Shown here piece by piece: positions 53,113-61,985 of a stretch of DNA of 64,000 bases (position 1 is the first letter of the stretch; every line of letters starts with the position of its first letter). The stretch is taken from positions 1 through 64,000 of the forward strand of contig JBMNUB010000010.1 in the NCBI GenBank assembly GCA_050946055.1. Reading direction: 5' to 3'. The notes beneath the pieces are model-generated. The model searched no databases. It had not been told where the DNA came from and worked only from the letters and a program-made list of their open reading frames with translations. Made by a program: the position numbers and the translations under genes. Source of the DNA: Fimadaptatus sp050946055 (GTDB lineage: Bacteria; Bacillota; Clostridia; Christensenellales; Aristaeellaceae).

Positions 53113-54741
53113 ATGGGATGTGTTTTCGTGGAGAACTTTGATGAGCGAGAAGTGAAAGAGGCGCTTAAAGGACTGCTGGCGGACATAGCGCACAGCGCGC
53201 CGAAATGCAGCGAGGCCGACGTGCGGGCATGGCTGATGGCGGCGGTGCTGCGCATATGGGCGGGCAATAGTCTGTTCTCCGAGGACTATGCCAAGGTGCT
53301 GCCCGTGCTGAATGAGGGCAGGTATACCGCCGCGCAGGTGATTACGGCGCTGGAATGCGCGGGCGATGAGTCGCGCGAGCTGGATGTTCCTGCGTTCTTC
53401 AAGGATGCCGTCGCCCGCGACAGAACCGTGGGCGCGAGCGACAGCCGCAGCATTGCGGATGCCGTGGCGCGCTTTCTGGTGATGCTGGCCATGGTCAACG
53501 GCGACTTCACCATAGAGGAGGCGCGTGCGCTGCGCGAGATAAGCGATATGCTGCATGATTACTGCGACAGATATAACGTAGATGAGGGTGGAAGGCGCGA
53601 GTATTACAGCGATATGGTGACACCGCTCAACAAGGCGGGCTATTACAATCGCACATCGTCTGCAAGGGCGGACGCTAAGTCGAGCGGCGAGGACACCGCT
53701 TACGGCGGCAGGAGCGCCGGCGACAGTGGCGGCGATAATGGCGGCGACAGTGACGGCACTGTCAACGCGGGCTTTGGCATATCGGTTGATTTGAGCAGCC
53801 TTAATGATGCGCTTGCAAATATCAGCAGCAAGCTTATCGATCCCGAGGGGTATGGCATCGGCTCCGGCAGCGATACGGGCAGCGGCGTGAGCAATGAAAG
53901 CGCCGCCGCCGAGGACGATACGCTGGAGAGCGTAATGGCGGAGCTTAACGAGCTGGTGGGGCTGGAGAGCGTAAAGAGCGATGTGCAGAGCCTGCTCAAC
54001 TTCTTAAAGGTCTGCAGGATGCGCAGCGAGCGCGGCATGAAGGTGCCTAAGATATCGTACCATCTGGTGTTCACCGGCAATCCCGGCACGGGCAAGACCA
54101 CGGTGGCGCGCATAATCGCCAAGCTGTATTACCTGATGGGCATACTGCCCACGGGTCAGCTCGTCGAGACCGACCGCAGCGGACTGGTGGCGGGGTACCT
54201 TGGCCAGACCGCGCTCAAGACCCAGAAGGTCATACAGTCGGCGCTGGGCGGCGTGCTGTTCATAGACGAGGCGTATTCGCTGGCCAAGGGCGCGGACAAC
54301 GATTCGTATGGCGAGGAGGCCATAGAGACCATACTCAAGGCCATGGAGGATCATAGAGACGAGATAGTGGTTATAGTGGCAGGGTACGATGAGCTGATGC
54401 ACAAGTTCATAAACTCCAACCCCGGCCTGCGCTCGCGCTTTAATAAGTACTTCCACTTCCCGGACTACAACGGAGATGAGCTGCTCAGGATACTCGTGAG
54501 CTTCTGCAACAAGAATGGCTACACGATAGCCCGCAGCGCGCTGCCGTATCTCAGCGAAAAGATGACGGAGCTATTCCTAAATCGCGATGAGCATTTCGGC
54601 AACGCGCGCTCCGTGCGCAATCTGTTTGAACACGCCATCAATCAGCAGGCCAACCGCATAGTCATGGACGACGATGTGACCGACGCGGAGCTGTCCGAAC
54701 TGAATGTGGACGACTTCATAAGGGCGATGGAGGGCATGTAA
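53113..54741 (+). CDS. AAA+ ATPase (CbxX/SpoVK type) with a possible TerB-like N-terminal domain
   Basis: This 542-residue protein has a helical N-terminal domain (about 1-160) reminiscent of TerB, with FLVMLAMVNGDFTIEEARALREI. A Gly/Ser/Asp-rich linker follows (about 195-270), and then a CbxX/CfqX AAA+ module. Walker A is GNPGTGKTTVA near residue 322 and Walker B is GVLFIDEAYSLAKG near 379. VIVAGYDELMHKFINSNPGL and an arginine-finger segment SRFNKYFHFPDY are also present. Such ATPases remodel protein complexes. It is followed with no gap by a J-like protein and then a HIRAN protein, which together look like a functional unit. ATG 53113 and GTG 53131 are both possible starts; neither has a strong site. 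Confidence 0.85.
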   Translation: MGCVFVENFDEREVKEALKGLLADIAHSAPKCSEADVRAWLMAAVLRIWAGNSLFSEDYAKVLPVLNEGRYTAAQVITALECAGDESRELDVPAFFKDAVARDRTVGASDSRSIADAVARFLVMLAMVNGDFTIEEARALREISDMLHDYCDRYNVDEGGRREYYSDMVTPLNKAGYYNRTSSARADAKSSGEDTAYGGRSAGDSGGDNGGDSDGTVNAGFGISVDLSSLNDALANISSKLIDPEGYGIGSGSDTGSGVSNESAAAEDDTLESVMAELNELVGLESVKSDVQSLLNFLKVCRMRSERGMKVPKISYHLVFTGNPGTGKTTVARIIAKLYYLMGILPTGQLVETDRSGLVAGYLGQTALKTQKVIQSALGGVLFIDEAYSLAKGADNDSYGEEAIETILKAMEDHRDEIVVIVAGYDELMHKFINSNPGLRSRFNKYFHFPDYNGDELLRILVSFCNKNGYTIARSALPYLSEKMTELFLNRDEHFGNARSVRNLFEHAINQQANRIVMDDDVTDAELSELNVDDFIRAMEGM

Positions 54742-55653
54742 ATGAGCAAGTGCAGCTTTGCAAAATGGCTGGAGGGGGAGTACAACGCCGCCCGCTGCGC
54801 GCTGCTCAACCTGTACGAACAGCGCGACAGGATGAAGTACGTAGAGGGCGAGCGCCTGGAGAGCGAGTACATGGATAAGGTGGGCGATGCGGAGAACATA
54901 GTCATCAAGGAGGAAATCGAGTGCGAACTGCTTAATCAGAAGCGGCAGATGGTGCAGACTTTGCTCAACCGCCGCGAATCCGTCGACGAAGCGGCAATAG
55001 ATGCCCAGATAGATGAGCAGCGCCACCGGATGATTGAGGAAGCAGAAGGCCCTGTCGCGCCGCAGGATTACGCACAGCTGTCCAGTGAGCAGAATGACGA
55101 GCTGAACGAGCTGTATCACGCGATAGTAAGGCGGTTTCATCCGCAGATGCACCCCGAATTGACCGAGGCGCACAAGTACCTGTTCAATAAGGCGCAGGAG
55201 GCATATCGCATAAAGGACATCGATGCGCTACATCTGACATACGATATGCTGATGAGTACCGTGGAGGAAGAGGATTCGCTCAGGCTGCTTGAGATGATGC
55301 AGTCGATTAAAAGCAGCAATTGGGTATCGGGCGAAGATGAGCGGGGCAGCAGCGAAATCAGATATCAGCCGGTCGACTACACGCTGGTGGCGATGATATA
55401 CCCGGGCTTCAAGCCCACCGCCGAGGAACTGACCATACAGGAGGCGATTTCGCAGTGCCGCAGCGAGATGGACGGCGTGATGGGCGAGATGCAGGCCATG
55501 CGCGAGGATTTTCCCTACTCGGCGGCGGACATGCTGGCCGACTCCGGGCAGGTCGAGGCATACAAGGCTGGACTGTCGCACCGGCTGCACAACGCGGTCA
55601 CGGAGCGCAAGCGCCTAAACGACGAGATACGCGCGATGATAGACGGCAAGTAG
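54742..55653 (+). CDS. J-domain-like, coiled-coil-rich protein
   Basis: This 303-residue protein starts immediately after the AAA+ gene stop, so the two are translationally coupled. Long charged helices (about 10-100 and 220-300) probably form coiled coils. Between them, NELYHAIVRRFHPQMHPELT and KYLFNKAQEAYRIKDIDAL resemble a J domain, but the essential HPD is HPQ, so Hsp70 activation is doubtful. I infer an adaptor or scaffold for the AAA+ protein. No other family is recognised. Confidence 0.75.
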   Translation: MSKCSFAKWLEGEYNAARCALLNLYEQRDRMKYVEGERLESEYMDKVGDAENIVIKEEIECELLNQKRQMVQTLLNRRESVDEAAIDAQIDEQRHRMIEEAEGPVAPQDYAQLSSEQNDELNELYHAIVRRFHPQMHPELTEAHKYLFNKAQEAYRIKDIDALHLTYDMLMSTVEEEDSLRLLEMMQSIKSSNWVSGEDERGSSEIRYQPVDYTLVAMIYPGFKPTAEELTIQEAISQCRSEMDGVMGEMQAMREDFPYSAADMLADSGQVEAYKAGLSHRLHNAVTERKRLNDEIRAMIDGK

Positions 55654-55685
55654 ATGACATTGCATAAAGAAAAGAGGGATTAAGC

Positions 55686-56136
55686 ATGAACGGAATGGCT
55701 CAGACAGCGCCGCAGGCACTGCGCGGCAGGATGTACCAGCGCGACAGCGGCAAGGCCAAGGAGCGGCGCATACTAGTGCTAAAGACGGGCGTGGCGGGCA
55801 TAAACTACCACATAAACAGCGACGAAGAGAGCATTGCGCTGGACGAACTGAAGCCCGGCACGGAGCTTATGCTCTTTCGCGAGCCGGACAACGAATACGA
55901 CGAGTGGGCGATAGCGGTACACCTCACTCAGGAGGACAAGATAGGCTTCATATCCCGGTTCAAGAACGAGACGATAGCGCGCCTGATGGACGTGGGCAAG
56001 CGGTTCGTGGGCGTGGTGGATGAACCCCGCAACTGATGATGATGCGCGCATGATAGTGGAGCACGACAAGCGCCGCAGCCGCAGCGCGCCCACCGAGGAC
56101 ATGTCCGTGCCGTTTTCGGTGTATATGATAGAGTAG
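55686..56136 (+). pseudogene. HIRAN-domain protein with an apparent frameshift near its C-terminus
   Basis: From ATG 55686 the frame encodes 116 residues with a HIRAN-type core: GINYHINSDEESIALDEL, FREPDNEYDEWAIAVHL and KIGFISRFKNETIARLM. HIRAN domains bind DNA ends or stalled forks in known proteins. The frame stops at 56034-56036. One base away, another frame continues with TDDDARMIVEHDKRRSR and ends PFSVYMIE at a TAG at 56134-56136, which reads as a natural C-terminus. One extra base, for instance in the CCCC run at 56025-56028, would explain the break. The 116-residue product contains the whole core, so it may still function. It closes the AAA+/J-like cassette. Confidence 0.65.
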
Positions 56137-56331
56137 CGAATGCGGTGCCTGATTGCAGGGCGGGCGCGCATCTTGCCCTGCGCATGCGCCCGTGCAGGCG
56201 GTCTATGCTGCCTGCTGAGAGCGCGGCCTGTGCGTGCGCGCCATCCGAAAACGCCACAGGCCGTGCGGGCATGCGGCGCTTGGAATGGCGCACTGCGCTG
56301 CCTCCAGCTTGCGGCGGCTAGGCCGTTATTG

Positions 56332-56748
56332 AATTCTACGCCTATATCTACGGGCATGATGAGCGAAAAGTATGGTACGGTAATAGCCAGTAGCGAATGG
56401 GATTCCTATGTTGCTCCTGTATCCAAGCTGGATGCTGATTGGACTGCTACGACTGGATATGATCGTGCAGTAGATCAGGTGCTTGCAGGCAAGAACTATA
56501 CCACTGTGCCGCTGGCAGTGAATCTGATAGGCGCTCTGCCGGATGAGATGCAACTTATAGCTACTCAGATAGGCGATATAGTAAAGACACAGAGCTGGCT
56601 GGCCGTATATGCCAATGATGAGGCGGAATTCAACACTATAGTTTCCGACATGATAGCCAGCGCGCAGGAACTTGGCCTCGATGAACTCATGGAATACAAT
56701 GTATCCGCTTGGCAAAAGGCTGTTGAAATGGCGGCAGACTATCAATAA
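56332..56748 (+). pseudogene. C-terminal remnant of a family 1 solute-binding protein
   Basis: About 138 codons encode a sequence typical of the last quarter of sugar-binding lipoproteins: SEWDSYVAPVSKLDADW, LPDEMQLIATQIGDIVKTQ and ELGLDELMEYNVSAWQKAVE. There is no signal peptide, start site or N-terminal domain. The upstream sequence switches abruptly to GC-rich non-coding DNA near 56325. The rest of the gene and its transporter seem to have been deleted. Its terminator (56778-56812) survives. Confidence 0.7.
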
Positions 56749-56777
56749 TATCCCAGCGATGCCATGAATTGGCTTAG

Positions 56778-56812
56778 AAGTAGCGCAGGTGGTATAGCTG
56801 CCTGCGCTACTT
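56778..56812 (+). terminator. Terminator-like hairpin after the binding-protein remnant
   Basis: AAGTAGCGCAGG (56778-56789) pairs with CCTGCGCTACTT (56801-56812). The T-run is weak. Confidence 0.55.
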
Positions 56813-56894
56813 CCATGCTATTATATATATGATGCTGATTGCAGCGGCCGCAGATAATGTGTTGCATCGATCATATGAAAATGGAGGCTCGTTT

Positions 56895-58997
56895 ATGAAT
56901 TACAAATATCATGAATACAGCGATCAGGCTGCAAAAATCGTGACAGACAAATACTGCACGGTGTTTACGGCCCTTAATGACAATGAAAACGCCAGATATT
57001 GCGTAAGCTATGAGCTGAATGCCCCGATAAAAGACACGTATATAATGGTGCCGGCATGCGCATATGATGGGAATAGATTTGAAGCGGTGCATAGGCGTTA
57101 TCCGCCAATGTTTATTGAGGAAGAATTGGGAATAGACGTGCCTGTGCGCATGACTGAAGTGCCACGCCTTGCTCGCAATGGGGATTCATTTATGGATGTT
57201 ACGACTGGCGATATGGCTATGCCATGCGTATGCGTGCTGGACAAAGTGACACGGCAGAGCTTCATATTGATATTTGACCAGCAGGCAAATGGAATGAATC
57301 TTGGTGTGTCACTTGAGCAGCAAGGTGACAAATTGACGGTAACTATAAGCGCACCGGCAGCCAGGAGGACTGTTTATCGCTGGTATGAAGGCCATCCATC
57401 GCTGAAGCCGCTACCCGAAGCAGATCCTCCCATGCGGGTTATAAAGGGGCAGAACACAGTGATACGCCATAAAGTCATAACATCGCCGTGCAGAGATGTA
57501 CGGGAGCTTTATAAGCAATTCTTTGCCGTGCGTGCTGAGCTTAGCAAAAATGCTTTTGCTCATGCCACTGTGCCATTTTCTCACCTCTTTGAATGTGCTG
57601 AGAGCGAGTTTAATAATGCGCACTTTATTGAAGAACATGGCTTTTATGCTTTGAATGCTCAGGATGGACGGGATAAGTCCGTATTTGGACAGTGGCAAGC
57701 TGGATGGGTTGGAGGCGGCATGAGCACATTGCCGCTCATCTGCGATGGCAGCGAGCTGTCAATAGAACGAGCAATAAGAACGCTCCAGTTTGCAGCGCGT
57801 TGGCAGAGCTCAAAGGGTTTTTATTACGGCATAGTACATGACGGACATGTGCTTCATGATTGCTTTGAACACTTTGGGGATGAGCAATGTATGCTGCTTA
57901 TTCGAAAGCATGCTGATCTCACTTATTTTATGTTCAAACAGATAATAGCACTTCATAAGATTGGCAGAGCTGTGCCAAACGATGTAAACGATAATGCTGT
58001 GCGTGCGGCAGATGCCCTGCTGGAACTTTGGCAAAGATACGGACAGCTGGGCCAATTTGTAAATTGTGAGACTGGAGATATAGTTGTAGGAGGCTCGACA
58101 TCTGGAGGTATAGCAGCTGCAGCGTTGTGTGCTGCGGCGCAGACCACGGGCGATGAGCGTTATGCTACAGTGGCGCGCGATATAGCTCGTTCATATTGCA
58201 AAAATGCTCTGGAGGTGGGCGTTACCACGGGCGGACCTGGTGAGATATTGCAGGCACCGGATTCTGAGAGCATAGCTGGATTGCTGGAGAGCTATGTATG
58301 CCTGTATGATATGGATGGCACGGAGGAATGGCTAACAATGGCGCAGGATGCAGCATGCCAGATGAGTAGCTGGATAGTGCCCTATGACTATGCCTTTCCT
58401 GGGGATAGCTACTTTGGACAGTTGGGCGTACATTCAGCGGGAAGCGTTTGGGCAAACGTACAGAACAAACACTCGGCGCCAGGCATGTGTACGCTCAGTC
58501 CATCAGCTTATTTAAAACTATATCGGGCTACAGGCGACGAGAGGTATCTTGACGTAATGAGGCAAGTTGCCAAGTTCATGCCGCAAGTTGCTTCGCGAGA
58601 GGAGAGGCCCATTCGCATAATAGGTGGCGGCGAAATGCGCCCTGGTGAAATGTGTGAGCGCGTCAATATGTCGGACTGGGAAGGCGCGCAAAATGTGGGA
58701 GATTCCATATTCGGTTCATCATCATGGCCGGAGGTAAGCCTTATGCTTACATGGCTGGAGATACCGGGCGTATACGCACTGCCTGCGCGAGGAGTAGCAT
58801 GTGCATCTGACCATGTCAATGCGTACATAGATGGTAATGACATAGTGATATGTAATCCTACAGATTACGATGCATGCGTGAAGGTAATGATAGATGATGA
58901 AGACTCTGTGCGCAGACCTCTGGGGCTTTATTGGCAGGAGCGCATGAAATATGTTTGTGTAAAGGCAGGCGAAAGCGTGCGAGTCAGGGGCAGATAA
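56895..58997 (+). CDS. Large alpha/alpha-toroid-like protein, glycan enzyme candidate
   Basis: This 700-residue protein has no family I can name with certainty. Residues about 1-220 look like a beta-sandwich. Residues about 260-610 contain repeated helical segments with glycan-enzyme flavour: QWQAGWVGGGMSTLP, LQFAARWQSSKGFYYGIV, GEILQAPDSESIAGLLESY and YLKLYRATGDERYLDVMRQVA. The last is common in alpha/alpha-toroid glycosidases. A short beta domain ends the protein. There is no signal peptide. AATGGAGG lies before ATG 56895. GC content is visibly lower than in neighbours. A binding-protein remnant directly upstream suggests a decayed sugar-use locus. The call as a hydrolase is inference. Confidence 0.6.
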   Translation: MNYKYHEYSDQAAKIVTDKYCTVFTALNDNENARYCVSYELNAPIKDTYIMVPACAYDGNRFEAVHRRYPPMFIEEELGIDVPVRMTEVPRLARNGDSFMDVTTGDMAMPCVCVLDKVTRQSFILIFDQQANGMNLGVSLEQQGDKLTVTISAPAARRTVYRWYEGHPSLKPLPEADPPMRVIKGQNTVIRHKVITSPCRDVRELYKQFFAVRAELSKNAFAHATVPFSHLFECAESEFNNAHFIEEHGFYALNAQDGRDKSVFGQWQAGWVGGGMSTLPLICDGSELSIERAIRTLQFAARWQSSKGFYYGIVHDGHVLHDCFEHFGDEQCMLLIRKHADLTYFMFKQIIALHKIGRAVPNDVNDNAVRAADALLELWQRYGQLGQFVNCETGDIVVGGSTSGGIAAAALCAAAQTTGDERYATVARDIARSYCKNALEVGVTTGGPGEILQAPDSESIAGLLESYVCLYDMDGTEEWLTMAQDAACQMSSWIVPYDYAFPGDSYFGQLGVHSAGSVWANVQNKHSAPGMCTLSPSAYLKLYRATGDERYLDVMRQVAKFMPQVASREERPIRIIGGGEMRPGEMCERVNMSDWEGAQNVGDSIFGSSSWPEVSLMLTWLEIPGVYALPARGVACASDHVNAYIDGNDIVICNPTDYDACVKVMIDDEDSVRRPLGLYWQERMKYVCVKAGESVRVRGR

Positions 58998-59085
58998 GCG
59001 CAAATTGGCACCAATGCCTTAGAATGGATATTGCATAATAGTAAGTTTGGGCGCTGCTGAAGCATATGTCGCACAGCAGTGTCCA

Positions 59086-59119
59086 CGCTTGTCAAAAATA
59101 TATTTTTGACAAGCTGAAT
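59086..59119. repeat. Locus-specific palindrome beside element copy C, left
   Basis: CTTGTCAAAAATA pairs perfectly with TATTTTTGACAAG (59088-59113). A related CTCGTCAAAAGG...TTTACAAGCTGAAG occurs at 59218-59247 in the same direction. It may also end transcription from 58997. Confidence 0.75.
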
Positions 59120-59217
59120 TACCTTGCTTGCAGTTTCACGTCCGGGAATCCGCGGGAGTTTCAGCAGAAACTCAGCGGGATGGTAGCGAGCAAACGAGCT
59201 TCTTCGCCGTCCGCTGG
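59120..59217 (-). repeat. Structured intergenic element, diverged copy C
   Basis: GCAGTTTCACGTCCGGGAAT (from 59130), then CCGCGGGAGTTTCAGCAGAA and ACTCAGCGGGATGGTAGCG parallel copy B at 46170-46230 in the same orientation, with clear decay. Like A and B, it is bracketed by related palindromes. Confidence 0.55.
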
Positions 59218-59247
59218 CTCGTCAAAAGGCTTTCTTTACAAGCTGAA

Positions 59248-59273
59248 GCCCGCCTGCATTCAAGCGGGCGGGC
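59248..59273. terminator. Probable terminator of the oxidoreductase gene
   Basis: GCCCGCC pairs with GGCGGGC around TGCATTCAAGC. On the minus strand TTCAGCTTG follows, so the T-run is weak. Confidence 0.5.
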
Positions 59274-59308
59274 TTGTCCGGCCGCGCGGCGATGCGCGGC
59301 GGCATGCG

Positions 59309-60334
59309 TTACAGATAGTACTCCATCGGATAGGTAAGATACTGGTTGGGCTCGAGCTGATCCGCGGTCACGTAGCCTGCGGGCGCGCGCAGCAGCGAGG
59401 GCAGACGGTTGACTACGGTGGCGCAGGTATGCTCGACCGTGGCGGGCTTGACAACGTGGTATTCTACATTGGGCTCGCCGGTGAACTGCCAGTCGCACAT
59501 GTCGCCGTCATCGGGGCCGTAAACCTTGCCTATGGTCTCCTCCTCGACGGTTATGCCCTGCATGGTCTCTATCGTGACCACGGCGGACATGCCTATGCAG
59601 TTGCCGGCCTTTATCTCCTTGCCCAGCGTTGAGGAGTAGATGTCCTTGTCGATTATGCAGGGTACGTGCTTTTGCGATATAGACTTTATGGTGAGACCGA
59701 GCTTGTTGCATATGGCTTCGCTGGCGTTCCATGCGTAGGAAGGCTCAAATTCGGCGGGATGGGCAATCTGCTGTTCGAACTCCTCGGGGGTGAGATCGCA
59801 GCCGTGCGCCTTGGCCAGCGCCAGACCGTATTCGTCCACGTTGTAACTGTATGCGCCCTTTATCTTGGTGAGCTTGTGGCAGCCGCCGGCGGCAAGGGCA
59901 ACCATGTTTATCCAGAATATGTCCTGCATGCCCGAGCCGGTCACGGTGCAGCCATTTTCCTTGGCCAGCGCATCTATCCTGTTTATCATCGCCGCAGAGG
60001 TCGTCCAGGGGTATATTGCCTCCTCGCAGGTGGTGATCACGTTTATGCCGCGCTGCACGCACTTCTCGACGTGATCGTATATGTCGCCTATGAAGCTGAA
60101 CAGCGTCACTATCGCCACGTCGGCATCGCACTCGTCAAGCACCTTGTCGGCGTCGTTACTGATTATGATGCCGGTCTTTACGCCCAGCTCGGCAAAGTCG
60201 CCCACGTCCATGCCCACGACGGCAGGATTTACGTCTATCGCGCCCACTATCTGAGCGCCCTTCTCGTGCAGGTAGCGCAGTATGTACTTGGACATCTTTC
60301 CGCATCCGTATTGAACGACCTTTATCTTATCCAT
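59309..60334 (-). CDS. NAD(P)-dependent oxidoreductase, dihydrodipicolinate reductase-like
   Basis: This 341-residue protein has an N-terminal Rossmann fold (KVVQYGCGKMSKYILRYL) and the structure of the family that includes 2,4-diaminopentanoate dehydrogenase and DapB-like enzymes. GINVITTCEEAIYPWTTSAA, GSGMQDIFWINMVALAAGG and YAWNASEAICNKLGL are characteristic. It probably deaminates or reduces an amino-acid-derived substrate with NAD(P)H. A MerR-type regulator lies upstream on the same strand. The promoter between them has the 19-base spacer expected for MerR control. The exact substrate is not shown. Confidence 0.75.
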   Translation of the reverse strand: MDKIKVVQYGCGKMSKYILRYLHEKGAQIVGAIDVNPAVVGMDVGDFAELGVKTGIIISNDADKVLDECDADVAIVTLFSFIGDIYDHVEKCVQRGINVITTCEEAIYPWTTSAAMINRIDALAKENGCTVTGSGMQDIFWINMVALAAGGCHKLTKIKGAYSYNVDEYGLALAKAHGCDLTPEEFEQQIAHPAEFEPSYAWNASEAICNKLGLTIKSISQKHVPCIIDKDIYSSTLGKEIKAGNCIGMSAVVTIETMQGITVEEETIGKVYGPDDGDMCDWQFTGEPNVEYHVVKPATVEHTCATVVNRLPSLLRAPAGYVTADQLEPNQYLTYPMEYYL

Positions 60335-60380
60335 GATGATCTTCCTCTCTGCCTTTTATAAGGCGCTTTTCTATGGTCTT

Positions 60381-60411
60381 AGTATAGACCCTCATCTTAA
60401 AGCAGAGTCAA
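60381..60411 (-). promoter_or_regulatory. MerR-type promoter of the oxidoreductase gene
   Basis: On the minus strand TTGACT (60411-60406) and TATACT (60386-60381) are separated by 19 bases rather than 17. The spacer edges GACTCT and AGGGTC form a partial dyad. Over-long spacers of this kind are activated by MerR-family proteins that untwist the DNA. The sequence 60412-60654 shows nothing else. Confidence 0.55.
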
Positions 60412-60654
60412 GCATAATTTGGAAAGTCAATATTTGGCCCCAGGAAGGTCAATATCCCGACAAAAAGGGCGCGCGCTGCATGGCTTGCCGCAAGGCTTTG
60501 CGATGCCGGACGGCGATGCTGATGCGGGGCGCCTGACGGCGCGCGGCAGGATGGGGGTGGTGCGCGACGGGCGGGCAAAGCGGCGGCATGCGCACATGCT
60601 GCCGGTGCGGGAAGCGCGCATATACTGTGCAGATTGTGCGGCGAGCGCTTCAGG

Positions 60655-61503
60655 TCACTTGCTGCGGAACGTGACGGGAACCTGCAGCTTTATGAACATG
60701 CTGCGCCGGTCGGAGTCGAACACGTTGAACTCGGTCATGACTTCGCACACGTAGTCGCCGCATATCTGATAGCCCTGCGCGCGGCAGTGATTAAGCAGCT
60801 TCTGCGCGCCCTCGGCCTCGCTCTCGAAGTTGTCCAGATATATGCAGGCATACATGCCGCTGTCCAGCTGGGCGGCGTTTTCCAGCTGGGCGGCATCGTT
60901 TTTGTTTATGAATATGAATATGCGGTCGGCTATCAGGCGGCTCTGCTCGAAGTCGGCGCGGCGGATGGTGGTGCCTATGGTGTAGGTGTGCGCCTGCGGC
61001 AGGCGCTTGCCCTCCAGTGCATCGCGCAGCATGGCCAGCGCGCTTTCGTAGCTGGCCAGCCCCTTGTCGTAGAAGTTCTCCGCGCAGGGCATGCCCCATA
61101 TCTGCCGCCGGTCTATGTATTCCAGCGATAATGTGCCGGGGACGGGCGACTTGCGGTAGCGCTCGATGGAGTCTATGGCGCGCTCCACCGCATCGTGGCG
61201 CGCGCGCAGCTGGCGCATCTGCTCGTGCAGCTGTTCGTTCTTCTGGGCGAGTATCTCCTCGATTAGCGATACGTCCTCCTTTTTGAACACGTCGCGTATC
61301 TCGCCAAGGCTCATACCCAGCTCCTTCATGTATGCTATCATGTCCAGCCGTGCGTTCTGCCTGAGGTCGTAGTAGCGATAGCCGGTGACGGGATCGACAA
61401 AGCGCGGCTTTAACAGGTCTATGCGGTCATAGAGCCTGAGCGTGGCTATGGTGACGCGATTGCTCTTTGCCATCTGACCTATCGGCACAAGTCCGTTCTT
61501 CAT
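60655..61503 (-). CDS. MerR-family regulator with GyrI-like effector domain
   Basis: This 282-residue protein has an N-terminal MerR helix-turn-helix (about 1-75, IGQMAKSNRVTIATLRLYDRIDLLKPRFVD and YYDLRQNARLD). A coiled-coil dimer helix follows (about 80-120), and then a GyrI-like ligand-binding domain (about 125-282) as in BmrR. Such regulators bind hydrophobic ligands and activate promoters with 19-base spacers. One such promoter lies just downstream before the oxidoreductase gene, the probable target. Its ATG at 61503 follows GGAGG. Confidence 0.9.
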   Translation of the reverse strand: MKNGLVPIGQMAKSNRVTIATLRLYDRIDLLKPRFVDPVTGYRYYDLRQNARLDMIAYMKELGMSLGEIRDVFKKEDVSLIEEILAQKNEQLHEQMRQLRARHDAVERAIDSIERYRKSPVPGTLSLEYIDRRQIWGMPCAENFYDKGLASYESALAMLRDALEGKRLPQAHTYTIGTTIRRADFEQSRLIADRIFIFINKNDAAQLENAAQLDSGMYACIYLDNFESEAEGAQKLLNHCRAQGYQICGDYVCEVMTEFNVFDSDRRSMFIKLQVPVTFRSK

Positions 61504-61602
61504 ATAATCGCCTCCGCATGCTCAAAAAGTCTAATCCAATGAGTAGAGTTTACCATCATGCCGGGCGCTTTGCAAGCGCGTTCAAGTCCGGAAAGAATGC
61601 GT

Positions 61603-61735
61603 CTCGCGGCGGGAAGGATGGCGCGTTGGGCGGGGAAGCGAGACGTGCCGCAAGCGCGTCAAGGCGGTGGTACCTCTCACGGCGGGAAGGATGGAACGTG
61701 GAGCGGGCGAAGCGCAGTGTGCGGCGGGATGCGGA
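61603..61735. repeat. Two imperfect repeats, 73 bases apart
   Basis: GGCGGGAAGGATGG occurs at 61608-61621 and 61681-61694, and related sequence continues about 40 bases beyond each. No gene is visible in 61504-61985. TTGACA at 61864-61869 and the palindrome GCATTA-GT-TAATGC at 61881-61894 may belong to the promoter of the next gene. Confidence 0.5.
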
Positions 61736-61985
61736 TGTGCTTGCACAGCGGCGCATATAAAGGAAGCATTGTTTCTGCTGCGCGCGTGCGCATGGCTGCG
61801 GACTGCGCGGGCCAGAGTGCGCTTGATGTGACGTGAATTATGCAAAATGCGGCGCGAATCGCTTTGACACGAAACCGCCTGCATTAGTTAATGCAGACGC
61901 AACATGCATATTGGAACTATATGGAGCTGGGGCTCGTCTTATATGCGAAACAACAGTGGAGTACACAATGAGGAGGAAAACTGAT

